From the NCBI GenBank assembly GCA_030430875.1, contig JAUIKI010000046.1:1-8312 (forward strand): a stretch of DNA of 8,312 nt. The letters are read 5' to 3'. Below are positions 1 through 6,657 of the stretch, in pieces. Source of the DNA: Gammaproteobacteria bacterium (GTDB lineage: Bacteria; Pseudomonadota; Gammaproteobacteria; Pseudomonadales; JAUIKI01). Position numbers and translations under genes: made by a program. The notes beneath the pieces were generated by a model. That model was given only the letters and a program-made list of their open reading frames with translations, was not told the origin of the DNA and searched no databases. Every line of letters begins with the position of its first letter. Position 1 is the first letter of the stretch.

Positions 1-35
1 ATGGTTGTTGCAAGGATGATGACTGCTGTGCCGAC

Positions 36-3000
36 TTAAAACTTGAAGCTAGCTCGAAGTGAACCAGTGAATGCATCCATATCACCGCCTGAGACCACGT
101 CAATACCAGCGCCAATCGAGAACTGGCCAAGGGTTACATCTCCACCCAAGTTAATACCTGCTTGGAAATCACCACCATCATGAGACTCTAAATCCGCTTC
201 GTATGCAGAATCTGTCACCGCATAATGCGTGCTTAACTCTCGCTCTTCTCCAGACACTATCCCTCTTAGGTATGGCTGAACATGCAGCGATACGGTGGAA
301 TTGCCGTTTTCAAAAGCTTTCGCTAAGCGTACTCCACCTTCCAACGTGGTTTGACTCACTCGGTCAAAATCAACATCCAACGCTAAATCAGCATACTCTG
401 ACGTTGACGTTTCTCTGAAATCATCCACCTGCGCTGAAATGTATTCCAACCCAACATATGGACGGATCTCTGTGTCATTCGACGTGAAGATTAAACCAAA
501 CTCACCCCCTAAGCGTAATGCATCACCGTCTGTGTCTTGGTCAAACTGTGCAGACAAGCCTGGACGTAAGTTCGTGTCAGCAATAATCATATCTCGATCA
601 CTCTCAAGATTAGCCCAGTGGTAACCTAACGTGCCGCGTGCGTAATATGGAATGTTGTTAATCTCTCCAGTATATTGCACATAACCATCCAAGCCCCAGG
701 TTTGACTGTCTGCATCCATTCGACCTAAGCCCGTTGACGCAGAACCATCGGTGTCAGCATCATGGTTGCCATCCTGATAACTCAACGCAGCACCCACAAC
801 AAACTGGTTATTGATCGCATGATCAACACCCAACGTAAAGCTGGTTAAATCTACCTCAAAGTCACCATGCTCTTGCATCGCATCACGGTCAGTACCGACA
901 CCGCGTACATCCAACCAACCCTGGGTCTGTTCAGCCGCACAGTTCATGTCAGCATCAACGCAGGTTTCACCCCGTGCATGCAATCGATCACTGATCGCAC
1001 TCGCCGTGGCTTGGCTTGATGCTAATAACGCTTGATTGTGTATGTCACTCAACGCACCACTGCCTGCTCTGAACTTAGCAAGATACGCCGCACCATCAGC
1101 CGTGGTGTCTAGGTTTTTAAGGTAAGCCTCAACACCCATATGACCTATGTGCTCATCAGTGTTTAAGATCACCGTGTTGTAAGCACCCCATGCCGTATCA
1201 TTGTGGTAATACTTCAAACCAGCCACTGATGCATAATCAATTCGACTAAACACTACATCAACTGTGTCCAGGTTGTCATTTTCATCCAAATTGTCGTAGT
1301 CATAGATCAGTGCTTCGCTGATCACCAATGAATTGGTATTCCAGTTTGGGTGAAACGACGCAAACGCAGGGCCATTGATCTCATCAATATTCCCGGCTTC
1401 TACAATCGTGTAGGTCTTAGTCTGACCAGCTTCCAATTCCAATTGGTCGTTTAACTCAATCAATACCCGGCCATCTAAAATCGCTAACTGACTGAGGCTT
1501 AATCGATCGGATACACCGTCATTGGCACCATCAACCGCAACCGACAATGCACCGTTGGCAAACTGCTGGAATACCACCGCATCAATCGATAACACATTGT
1601 AGGCATTTGAGCCAGACACCACTGCAATCGGTAATTCATTGTTGGCAGGATTTGATTCACCCACTTCAAAGCGATCAAATACATTAAACAAGCCTCCTTC
1701 AGACGACAAATGCCATTCGCCGCTTTGTACCAGACCTAATTCCATGTTCTCAACCGTCTTGATGTCATGTTCGCCGACAACAACTCCTTCGTCGGTGTAA
1801 AACAGATCATTATTACCCGCCTCACCATCAATCCGACCAATCGTCATGCCAGTCACTAGGTTCACTGAATCATTGCCGTCTCCTAGCAAAGTGGCACCCA
1901 CAACATGACCCGCATTACGAAACGTATCGTCGCTGCTACCAATTGAGCGAATCGCTACTTTATTCACGTTTAAATCCGAATTAATTAACCCCGTCGCTTC
2001 GTTGTCAATGCGCACACTGACAGCATTTTCAATGAAGATCGCTTCACTGGTCGCCGTCAATTCCCCAGCATTACTGATGTTGACCCTGTCCATACCAGTG
2101 GATCGAATCCCTGCATCGTCTCCCTTGATTTTACCGGTCTCGGTATTGGTCACGGTTAAGACTTCGGCATCAACCAAGTTACTGGTCACCACAATCGCGC
2201 CACCCGTGGCTTGATTGTCCGTGCTTTCAATTAAGCCGGCATTGGTAACTGTTGCGCTCAGTGCACCTGAGACCAAGATAGTCTCGCCATCCCCATCATT
2301 ATCACTGTCGCCAAAGATAGATCCAGTCACCGCATTGTTGAAGTTAACACTATCGACACCGCCAACAAAAACAGCTGTTCCACCGGCTTGAATGGTGCCG
2401 GCATTGTTTACGTCCAGACTGTCACCTAAGGTATTGACAATATCAGAGATCACTATAGCGGCAGAATTATTGTTAGCTTGACTCTCAATCAAACCAGTGA
2501 CTGAATTGTCAATCACCGTGGTTTGTGCATCATTAATCTGAATTGTATCCCCAAAAATATTATTACCATCAACGTTGCCAATGATTTCGCCACTGTTAGC
2601 AATCTCCACCTTAGTAATGTCCAAAGCAATAACAGCTAGGCCATTGCTATGAATATCGCCGGCATTAGTCAATTTGAATATATCGTTGGCAGCATCTGCA
2701 TTAGTGTCATCGACAAAAATAGCAGATTGCGCGTCTGCAAAACCTCGAATGGTTGCACCTGCGGCATTGTTAATCCACAACCCACTGTCAATATTCTCTG
2801 CTCGAACACCAAATCCTAAACCACTCAAGTCGGTGTCGCCGGAAATAGTGTCCTGATTGTTGATCACTACTTCAAACTCCACATTGGCAACAGCATCCAC
2901 ATTGCTAATAAATATGCCATTATTGTCACCTAAGATGCTACCGCTGTTATCAATGGTAATGGCTGTCGTCACTGTATCAATGAATATGCCATCATTTACA

Positions 3001-3623
3001 GCTGTTAAGGTCCCATTGTTGTTGATCTGCACGGTGTCGGCGGTGTTAATATTTATGCCATTATCGCCACCTGAGATGCTACCGCTGTTATCAATGGTAA
3101 TGGCTGTCGTCACTATATTAATGAATATGCCATTATTTACAGCTGTTAAGGTCCCACTATTGTTGATCTGCACGGTGTCGGCGGTGGCAATTTGTACTGA
3201 ATCAGCACCAGCTGTGAACGTACCACTGTTGATAATGGAGACCGCACCAACACCAACAGTAGCAACTGCAACTCCAGCTGTCACCGTACCACTGTTATCA
3301 AAGTTAAGTGCATTGCTGTTTTGAGTCAAAACACCGTAACCATTGTTATTCGCGATATTGCCTGCATTAATCACTTCGTAGATACCAGCATTGTTATTTA
3401 AATCAATCGCAGCGATACCAATAAAAGTAATTGACCCATTATCAGTCACTTCTACGGTGATACCCGGATTATTATCCACAATTCCAGCCACATCCGCATC
3501 GTTACACGTGTATTTTTTACTGACATTATCAAACTGACACGCCGCTTCAGCCTGCATCGCACTCATACTCAACACCCATGCGGACACTGCACCTAATAAA
3601 CTTAATTTTTGTTGCTTGTTCAT
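36..3623 (-). CDS. Type Va autotransporter with repetitive beta-helix passenger
   Basis: This gene encodes a self-exporting surface protein of 1195 residues; adhesion or aggregation is a plausible role, but the substrate is unknown. Residues 1-27 form a Sec signal peptide (Lys near the start, hydrophobic core, AEA cleavage site). Residues 30 to about 580 are degenerate rungs of the type INNSGTLTA...GIFI, as expected for a right-handed beta-helix. An RTX-like GDGNDSVNL segment follows at 581-589, then a junction region (SDRLSLSQLAILDG near 705-718). The linker helix is near 852-884. The barrel (autotransporter beta-domain, PF03797 type) spans about 900-1195, starting QGWLDVRG and ending ASFKF, with the terminal Phe recognised by BAM. 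No catalytic subtilisin or lipase motif is visible. There are only four cysteines, as two close pairs (29/40 and 888/895). ATG is supported by GGAGA seven bases upstream. The gene is more GC-rich than its neighbours and has its own likely promoter. The class is secure; the function is not. Confidence 0.93.
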   Translation of the reverse strand: MNKQQKLSLLGAVSAWVLSMSAMQAEAACQFDNVSKKYTCNDADVAGIVDNNPGITVEVTDNGSITFIGIAAIDLNNNAGIYEVINAGNIANNNGYGVLTQNSNALNFDNSGTVTAGVAVATVGVGAVSIINSGTFTAGADSVQIATADTVQINNSGTLTAVNNGIFINIVTTAITIDNSGSISGGDNGININTADTVQINNNGTLTAVNDGIFIDTVTTAITIDNSGSILGDNNGIFISNVDAVANVEFEVVINNQDTISGDTDLSGLGFGVRAENIDSGLWINNAAGATIRGFADAQSAIFVDDTNADAANDIFKLTNAGDIHSNGLAVIALDITKVEIANSGEIIGNVDGNNIFGDTIQINDAQTTVIDNSVTGLIESQANNNSAAIVISDIVNTLGDSLDVNNAGTIQAGGTAVFVGGVDSVNFNNAVTGSIFGDSDNDGDGETILVSGALSATVTNAGLIESTDNQATGGAIVVTSNLVDAEVLTVTNTETGKIKGDDAGIRSTGMDRVNISNAGELTATSEAIFIENAVSVRIDNEATGLINSDLNVNKVAIRSIGSSDDTFRNAGHVVGATLLGDGNDSVNLVTGMTIGRIDGEAGNNDLFYTDEGVVVGEHDIKTVENMELGLVQSGEWHLSSEGGLFNVFDRFEVGESNPANNELPIAVVSGSNAYNVLSIDAVVFQQFANGALSVAVDGANDGVSDRLSLSQLAILDGRVLIELNDQLELEAGQTKTYTIVEAGNIDEINGPAFASFHPNWNTNSLVISEALIYDYDNLDENDNLDTVDVVFSRIDYASVAGLKYYHNDTAWGAYNTVILNTDEHIGHMGVEAYLKNLDTTADGAAYLAKFRAGSGALSDIHNQALLASSQATASAISDRLHARGETCVDADMNCAAEQTQGWLDVRGVGTDRDAMQEHGDFEVDLTSFTLGVDHAINNQFVVGAALSYQDGNHDADTDGSASTGLGRMDADSQTWGLDGYVQYTGEINNIPYYARGTLGYHWANLESDRDMIIADTNLRPGLSAQFDQDTDGDALRLGGEFGLIFTSNDTEIRPYVGLEYISAQVDDFRETSTSEYADLALDVDFDRVSQTTLEGGVRLAKAFENGNSTVSLHVQPYLRGIVSGEERELSTHYAVTDSAYEADLESHDGGDFQAGINLGGDVTLGQFSIGAGIDVVSGGDMDAFTGSLRASFKF
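2907..3186 (-). repeat. 141-base tandem duplication inside the passenger
   Basis: Two 139-base blocks, 3048-3186 and 2907-3045, align at an offset of 141 bases (47 codons) without gaps and differ at 10 positions by direct comparison. The 112-base part 3075-3186 versus 2934-3045 has only five differences. They encode residues 147-192 and 194-239, each a pair of rungs (QINN-SGTLTAVNNGIFI, then ITIDNSGSI...). The offset keeps the frame, so the copy adds two beta-helix turns. The other passenger rungs share the NSG pattern but have diverged far more at DNA level. Confidence 0.9.
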
Positions 3624-3630
3624 GAAAAGC

Positions 3631-3635
3631 TCTCC
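3631..3635 (-). promoter_or_regulatory. Ribosome binding site of the autotransporter
   Basis: GGAGA lies seven bases before the ATG at 3623-3621. It is among the best Shine-Dalgarno matches in the window and fixes the start, which is also directly followed by a convincing signal peptide. Confidence 0.75.
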
Positions 3636-3653
3636 GTAATGATCATTGTTATC
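3635..3653 (-). promoter_or_regulatory. Fur-box-like site in the autotransporter leader
   Basis: On the minus strand the 19 bases GATAACAATGATCATTACG match the E. coli Fur consensus GATAATGATAATCATTATC at 14 of 19 positions without gaps. The site contains the perfect 10-base palindrome AATGATCATT (3638-3647) and abuts the ribosome binding site. It would lie about 40-60 bases downstream of the predicted transcription start. AT-rich DNA gives chance matches, so iron control is only a hypothesis. Confidence 0.3.
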
Positions 3654-3694
3654 TTTGTAGTTTTAATGCAATGGTCCCAATAAGCTGACAAAGC

Positions 3695-3707
3695 ATACAA
3701 ATTGTAT
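3695..3707. repeat. Perfect palindrome over the -10 box
   Basis: The plus strand reads ATACAA-A-TTGTAT, a perfect inverted repeat with six-base arms around one central base. It covers the whole predicted -10 hexamer and reaches the expected transcription start. Such placement is typical of a repressor operator, but the regulator is unknown and the site is short and AT-rich. Confidence 0.4.
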
Positions 3708-3729
3708 ATCTATTCATCTTTTTTTGCAA
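3701..3729 (-). promoter_or_regulatory. Sigma70-like promoter for the autotransporter
   Basis: The -35 hexamer TTGCAA (3729-3724, 4 of 6 to consensus) and the -10 hexamer TACAAT (3706-3701, 5 of 6) are separated by exactly 17 bases. AT-rich DNA lies upstream. The start of transcription would fall near 3694, giving a leader of about 70 bases. This fits the autotransporter being transcribed separately from lnt. No experimental support is available from the sequence. Confidence 0.55.
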
Positions 3730-3734
3730 AAAAA
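3719..3734. repeat. T7-GC-A7 palindrome over the -35 box
   Basis: Seven T, GC and seven A form a perfect 16-base palindrome that includes the predicted -35 hexamer. It could bend DNA or be a homopolymer-prone site. As a hairpin it would be weak, and it is not followed by a T run that would make it a terminator for lnt. Confidence 0.45.
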
Positions 3735-3756
3735 TGAAGCAGTTATGAAGTATTGT

Positions 3757-3792
3757 TGCAGAATTTACAATAAAATAATTTAATCTTCTGCA
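3757..3792. repeat. Inverted repeat downstream of lnt
   Basis: TGCAGAA at 3757-3763 and its exact complement TTCTGCA at 3786-3792 flank a 22-base AT-rich loop, 23 bases after the lnt stop codon. No T run follows it directly on the minus strand, so it does not qualify as an intrinsic terminator. It may still be a transcript-end structure or an operator, or it may be chance. Confidence 0.3.
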
Positions 3793-3814
3793 TTAACTTA
3801 ATTCAAAAAGCAAA

Positions 3815-5305
3815 TTATGTGCCAGATTGATTAAATCGAAAAAATCCTAATAAAATTAGCAAGCAGAAAATCAATATTGGCCAAGATCCAAATTTGGCAT
3901 ACCATGTTGTTGCAGAACGCCACTGAAACGAACCGATTAACACGCCACGCATAAATTGTGGTAATTGAGAAACAACTTTTCCACGATGATTAATAATAGC
4001 AGTGATACCATTATTTGTTGATCTCAAAATATACTTAGCGTTTTCTAAAGCCCGCATTCTAGCCATTTGAAAATGTTGGTGTGGCCCAACTGATTTCCCA
4101 AACCATGTGTCATTACTCACCGTTACAATTAATTGTGATTGCTTTGCTTGATTGGCAACAAAATCTGGATAGACAATTTCATAGCAAATAAATGGTGCTA
4201 CTTTTTTTGCTTTGATAAAAAGAGGTGATTGATTAGATGAACCTTGTGTAAAAGCAGACATAGGCAAATCAAAAAATTGAATAGCACCACGCAGAAGATT
4301 TTCTAGTGGAACATATTCACCAAATGGCACTAATTTTTGTTTATGGTAGACGTTGGTTGTATCAGCATATGATAAAACACTATTATAAATCTTATCGTCT
4401 GTTCCATTAGTTGCTTCTTGCCAAAAAGGTAAGCCTATTAAAACAGCCGTATTATTCTTGTATGCCTGTCGTTTAAGGTTATTTAGATAGGGTTTAACTT
4501 CCACATGCAGTAATGGTAGCGCACTTTCAGGCCAAATAATTAAATCAACTTGGCTCCATAAAGGTTGTGACAATTTTTCATAGGTCGATAATGATAAGCT
4601 GACTAACTGTGGATCCCACTTGGTTGATTGTGGAATGTTTCCTTGCACTAAAGCAACTTTTTCAGTTGAAACAGTCTCGCCCCATTCATAATAACTTAAA
4701 CCAAATCCAATGGACCATAAAATGCTTGGAATCAATAAGTAAGTTTTTTGTTTGGTTGAAAATAATTTATAGAAAGATAGACTGACCAGTAACAACATAA
4801 AACTAAGACCATAAACTCCCAGCATCGGCGCCCAATTTTCTAATTCAGAGTCAATTGCAGCGTAGCCTAGATATAGCCATGGAAATCCGGTTAAAAACCA
4901 TGAGCGCAGCCATTCAAATATAATCCAGACTGCAGAAAAGCTTAACCAATCTGTTGATATTCTCTGAGAAAAAAATCGTTTATAAATATAAAATTGACAG
5001 GCAAAAAATAAGCTTAAAATAATCACAAACAAACTTGTTAATATTAGAGCAAGAGGAATTGGTGTAGGACCATATTCATGAATGCTTACGTAGACCCATG
5101 AAGCTCCATTACCAAATAAGCCAAGACCAAATGTGCCACCTAAGAAGAATGCTTGATTTGCATTGGCTGCTATTGAAACTAATCTGAAGATACCAATGAT
5201 TGCTGGGATAACAATTAAAGAGTAATCATAAGGGGCTAAGGCAAACGGAATCAACACACCACAGATTATTGCTAGTCCAAATTTTATCCATCCTGGATTA
5301 TTCAC
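3815..5305 (-). CDS. lnt: Apolipoprotein N-acyltransferase
   Basis: Lnt transfers a third acyl chain from phospholipid to the amino group of the N-terminal Cys of apolipoproteins, at the periplasmic face of the inner membrane. The protein has 496 residues (E. coli Lnt 512). Hydrophobic membrane segments fill about 8-205, a nitrilase-fold domain spans about 215-450 and a last membrane helix lies near 474-490. The catalytic triad is visible: Glu260 in WPESALP, Lys324 in KLVPFGEY and Cys374 in FICYEIVYPD. Glu330 of FGE and the RALENAKYILRSTNNG segment are also present. The start codon is GTG; no earlier start exists because the corC stop is in the same frame five codons upstream. GGAAG lies six bases before it. 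The 12-base gap to corC suggests cotranscription and coupling. Lnt is the last gene of the cluster. Confidence 0.97.
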   Translation of the reverse strand: MNNPGWIKFGLAIICGVLIPFALAPYDYSLIVIPAIIGIFRLVSIAANANQAFFLGGTFGLGLFGNGASWVYVSIHEYGPTPIPLALILTSLFVIILSLFFACQFYIYKRFFSQRISTDWLSFSAVWIIFEWLRSWFLTGFPWLYLGYAAIDSELENWAPMLGVYGLSFMLLLVSLSFYKLFSTKQKTYLLIPSILWSIGFGLSYYEWGETVSTEKVALVQGNIPQSTKWDPQLVSLSLSTYEKLSQPLWSQVDLIIWPESALPLLHVEVKPYLNNLKRQAYKNNTAVLIGLPFWQEATNGTDDKIYNSVLSYADTTNVYHKQKLVPFGEYVPLENLLRGAIQFFDLPMSAFTQGSSNQSPLFIKAKKVAPFICYEIVYPDFVANQAKQSQLIVTVSNDTWFGKSVGPHQHFQMARMRALENAKYILRSTNNGITAIINHRGKVVSQLPQFMRGVLIGSFQWRSATTWYAKFGSWPILIFCLLILLGFFRFNQSGT

Positions 5306-5311
5306 TTTAGA

Positions 5312-5316
5312 CTTCC
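5312..5316 (-). promoter_or_regulatory. Ribosome binding site deciding the GTG start of lnt
   Basis: GGAAG sits six bases before the GTG at 5305-5303 and one base after the corC TGA stop. Between that stop and the GTG there are only four sense codons (TGG AAG TCT AAA), none a usual start, so GTG is the sole sensible choice. Confidence 0.65.
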
Positions 5317-5317
5317 A

Positions 5318-6160
5318 TCAAATCATTGTTTTTATTTGCAACAAACGAATACGTCGATTATCAGCATGTAATACTTTATATTGAATACCATCAACTGTAA
5401 TTGCTTCAAGACGTCGAGGTAGACGACCAAATTTTTGCAAAATCACACCACCTATGGTGTCAAATTCATCATCACTAAATGCAGTATTAAACTGTTCATT
5501 AAATTCTTTTAGTGGCGTGATTGCATTGACGTGAAATAGATGACTTTTTATAGGTTTAATGTAGGAGTCATCAGAGTCATAGTCATGTTCATCTTCAATA
5601 TCACCTACAATTTGCTCTAAAACATCTTCAATGGTTACAAGCCCTGCCACTCCTCCATATTCATCAACAACAATTGCCATATGATTACGAGTATTACGAA
5701 ATTCTCGTAATAAGATATTTAGCGGTTTACTTTCTGGAATAAATGTTGCTGGTCTCAATACATCTTTAATGACAAAATTTTTCAATGCTTCCTGGCTTAA
5801 TGCTAATAAATCTTTTGCTAATAATATTCCTAACACATCATCTAGTTTTTCACCAACAACAGGGAATCGTGAATGAGCAGATTCAAGTACTTGTGGTAAA
5901 AATGTTTCAGGTTGATCATCGGCATTAATGATAATCATTTGCGATCTTGGAATCATGATTTCGCGAACTTGCATCTCAGAAACTTGCATTGCTCCTTCGA
6001 TAAGGCTTAACGTCTCAACATCTAAAATGCTTTTACGCTCCAACTCTCTGAGAAGTAAAATCAACTCGTTACGGTCTTTAGGTTCTGTTATAAATAGTCG
6101 TGAAATTCGTTTGAGCCAAGAACGCTGCGTTTCACTTGCTGTGTCAGATTCCTCTTGCAT
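5318..6160 (-). CDS. corC: CorC/YbeX family protein with tandem CBS domains
   Basis: This is a soluble 280-residue CorC/YbeX protein (E. coli form 292), without the membrane domain found in larger relatives. Two CBS domains occupy about 66-130 and 135-190, with the signatures VREIMIPRSQM (65-75), SRFPV (97-101) and VVDEYGGVAGLVTIEDVLEQ (164-183). The C-terminal transporter-associated CorC_HlyC domain is at about 205-280 (DEFDTIGGVI at 231-240). CBS pairs usually bind adenine nucleotides. The family was first linked to magnesium and cobalt efflux, and later work in E. coli linked YbeX to ribosome metabolism; this position beside ybeY fits the latter. ATG is supported by GAGGA six bases upstream. 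The gap to the ybeY stop is 18 bases. The exact biochemical activity remains unsettled for the family. Confidence 0.95.
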   Translation of the reverse strand: MQEESDTASETQRSWLKRISRLFITEPKDRNELILLLRELERKSILDVETLSLIEGAMQVSEMQVREIMIPRSQMIIINADDQPETFLPQVLESAHSRFPVVGEKLDDVLGILLAKDLLALSQEALKNFVIKDVLRPATFIPESKPLNILLREFRNTRNHMAIVVDEYGGVAGLVTIEDVLEQIVGDIEDEHDYDSDDSYIKPIKSHLFHVNAITPLKEFNEQFNTAFSDDEFDTIGGVILQKFGRLPRRLEAITVDGIQYKVLHADNRRIRLLQIKTMI

Positions 6161-6166
6161 GCTGTT

Positions 6167-6171
6167 TCCTC
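6167..6171 (-). promoter_or_regulatory. Strong ribosome binding site of corC
   Basis: GAGGA with six bases to the ATG at 6160-6158. It is the clearest Shine-Dalgarno in the operon; thrH, phoH and ybeY have only weak ones, so corC may be translated more independently than they are. Confidence 0.7.
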
Positions 6172-6178
6172 TATAATG

Positions 6179-6652
6179 CTAGTAATTCAAAAATTGTGGA
6201 TCAAAACCTAAACTCTCTAATATATCTTGCTCTTTTTTCTCCATTATATTGGCAGTCTCATCGTCTAGATGATCATATCCGAGCAAATGCAGAGCCCCAT
6301 GAATGAGGATATGAGCCCAATGAAAATCTATAGGAATGTGGCGATTTTTTGCTTCTTTAGCAATGATAGGCGCACAGATCACTATATCTCCCATCAAACC
6401 ATGCTGATAATGATCTGGAATATCATAGTCAAATGCTAATACATTGGTTGGACCAAGTTTATTGCGATAACTGGAATTTAGCTGTGCACTTTCCTCTTCA
6501 TCGACAATGCGAACGGTTATTTCAATAAATAATTTGAATTCATTAAGAATAGGATTTAACCAAATTTGCATTTGTTTCTCTGCTGGAATTCCAGTAGCTT
6601 CAGTGACTGTTTGAAAATAAATGATCTGTGTTATTGAATCAGGTTCAGGCAT
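6179..6652 (-). CDS. ybeY: Endoribonuclease YbeY, rRNA maturation factor
   Basis: YbeY is a zinc-dependent single-strand endoribonuclease needed for 16S rRNA 3' end maturation and ribosome quality control. The product has 157 residues, close to the E. coli length of 155. The metal-binding motif H-x3-H-x5-H is intact as His118, His122 and His128 in HGALHLLGYDH. Arg63 in the SYRNK segment and TNVLAFD (69-75) and GDIVIC (88-93) match conserved family blocks. The ATG follows the phoH stop by five bases, and no good Shine-Dalgarno is visible there, so translation is probably coupled to phoH. YbeZ, encoded just upstream, is a known functional partner of YbeY. The stop is TAG. Confidence 0.97.
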   Translation of the reverse strand: MPEPDSITQIIYFQTVTEATGIPAEKQMQIWLNPILNEFKLFIEITVRIVDEEESAQLNSSYRNKLGPTNVLAFDYDIPDHYQHGLMGDIVICAPIIAKEAKNRHIPIDFHWAHILIHGALHLLGYDHLDDETANIMEKKEQDILESLGFDPQFLNY

Positions 6653-6657
6653 GATAT

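Noticed and set aside
1..39. Plus-strand frame ATG GTT GTT ... ACT TAA at the left edge, possibly the tail of a convergent gene
   Set aside because: It is only 12 sense codons, its TAA overlaps the autotransporter stop, and nothing beyond the edge can be seen. There is not enough to call a gene.
203..624. Two short plus-strand frames opposite the beta-barrel coding region
   Set aside because: They lie entirely antisense to a strongly supported conserved barrel domain and show no recognisable domain or start signal.
2900..3310. Repeats that could suggest a CRISPR-like array
   Set aside because: The spacing is 141 bases, the repeated blocks are almost contiguous, and the whole stretch is an open coding frame of a beta-helix protein.
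2857..3324. Long plus-strand open frame of 155 codons opposite the autotransporter repeats
   Set aside because: It is antisense to the repetitive passenger, is low-complexity in its own right, and exists because the tandem repeat preserves an open frame on both strands. No ribosome binding site or family resemblance supports it.
3537..3623. Possible lipoprotein signal at AEAAC (Cys29), tempting beside lnt
   Set aside because: The residue at -3 is Glu where a lipobox needs Leu, Val or Ile, and the Ala-Glu-Ala sequence suits signal peptidase I. A type Va passenger would also normally not be lipidated.
3719..3734. T-rich palindrome as an intrinsic terminator for lnt
   Set aside because: The stem would be almost purely A-T with no loop and no GC-rich base, so it would be unstable. 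It overlaps a good promoter instead.
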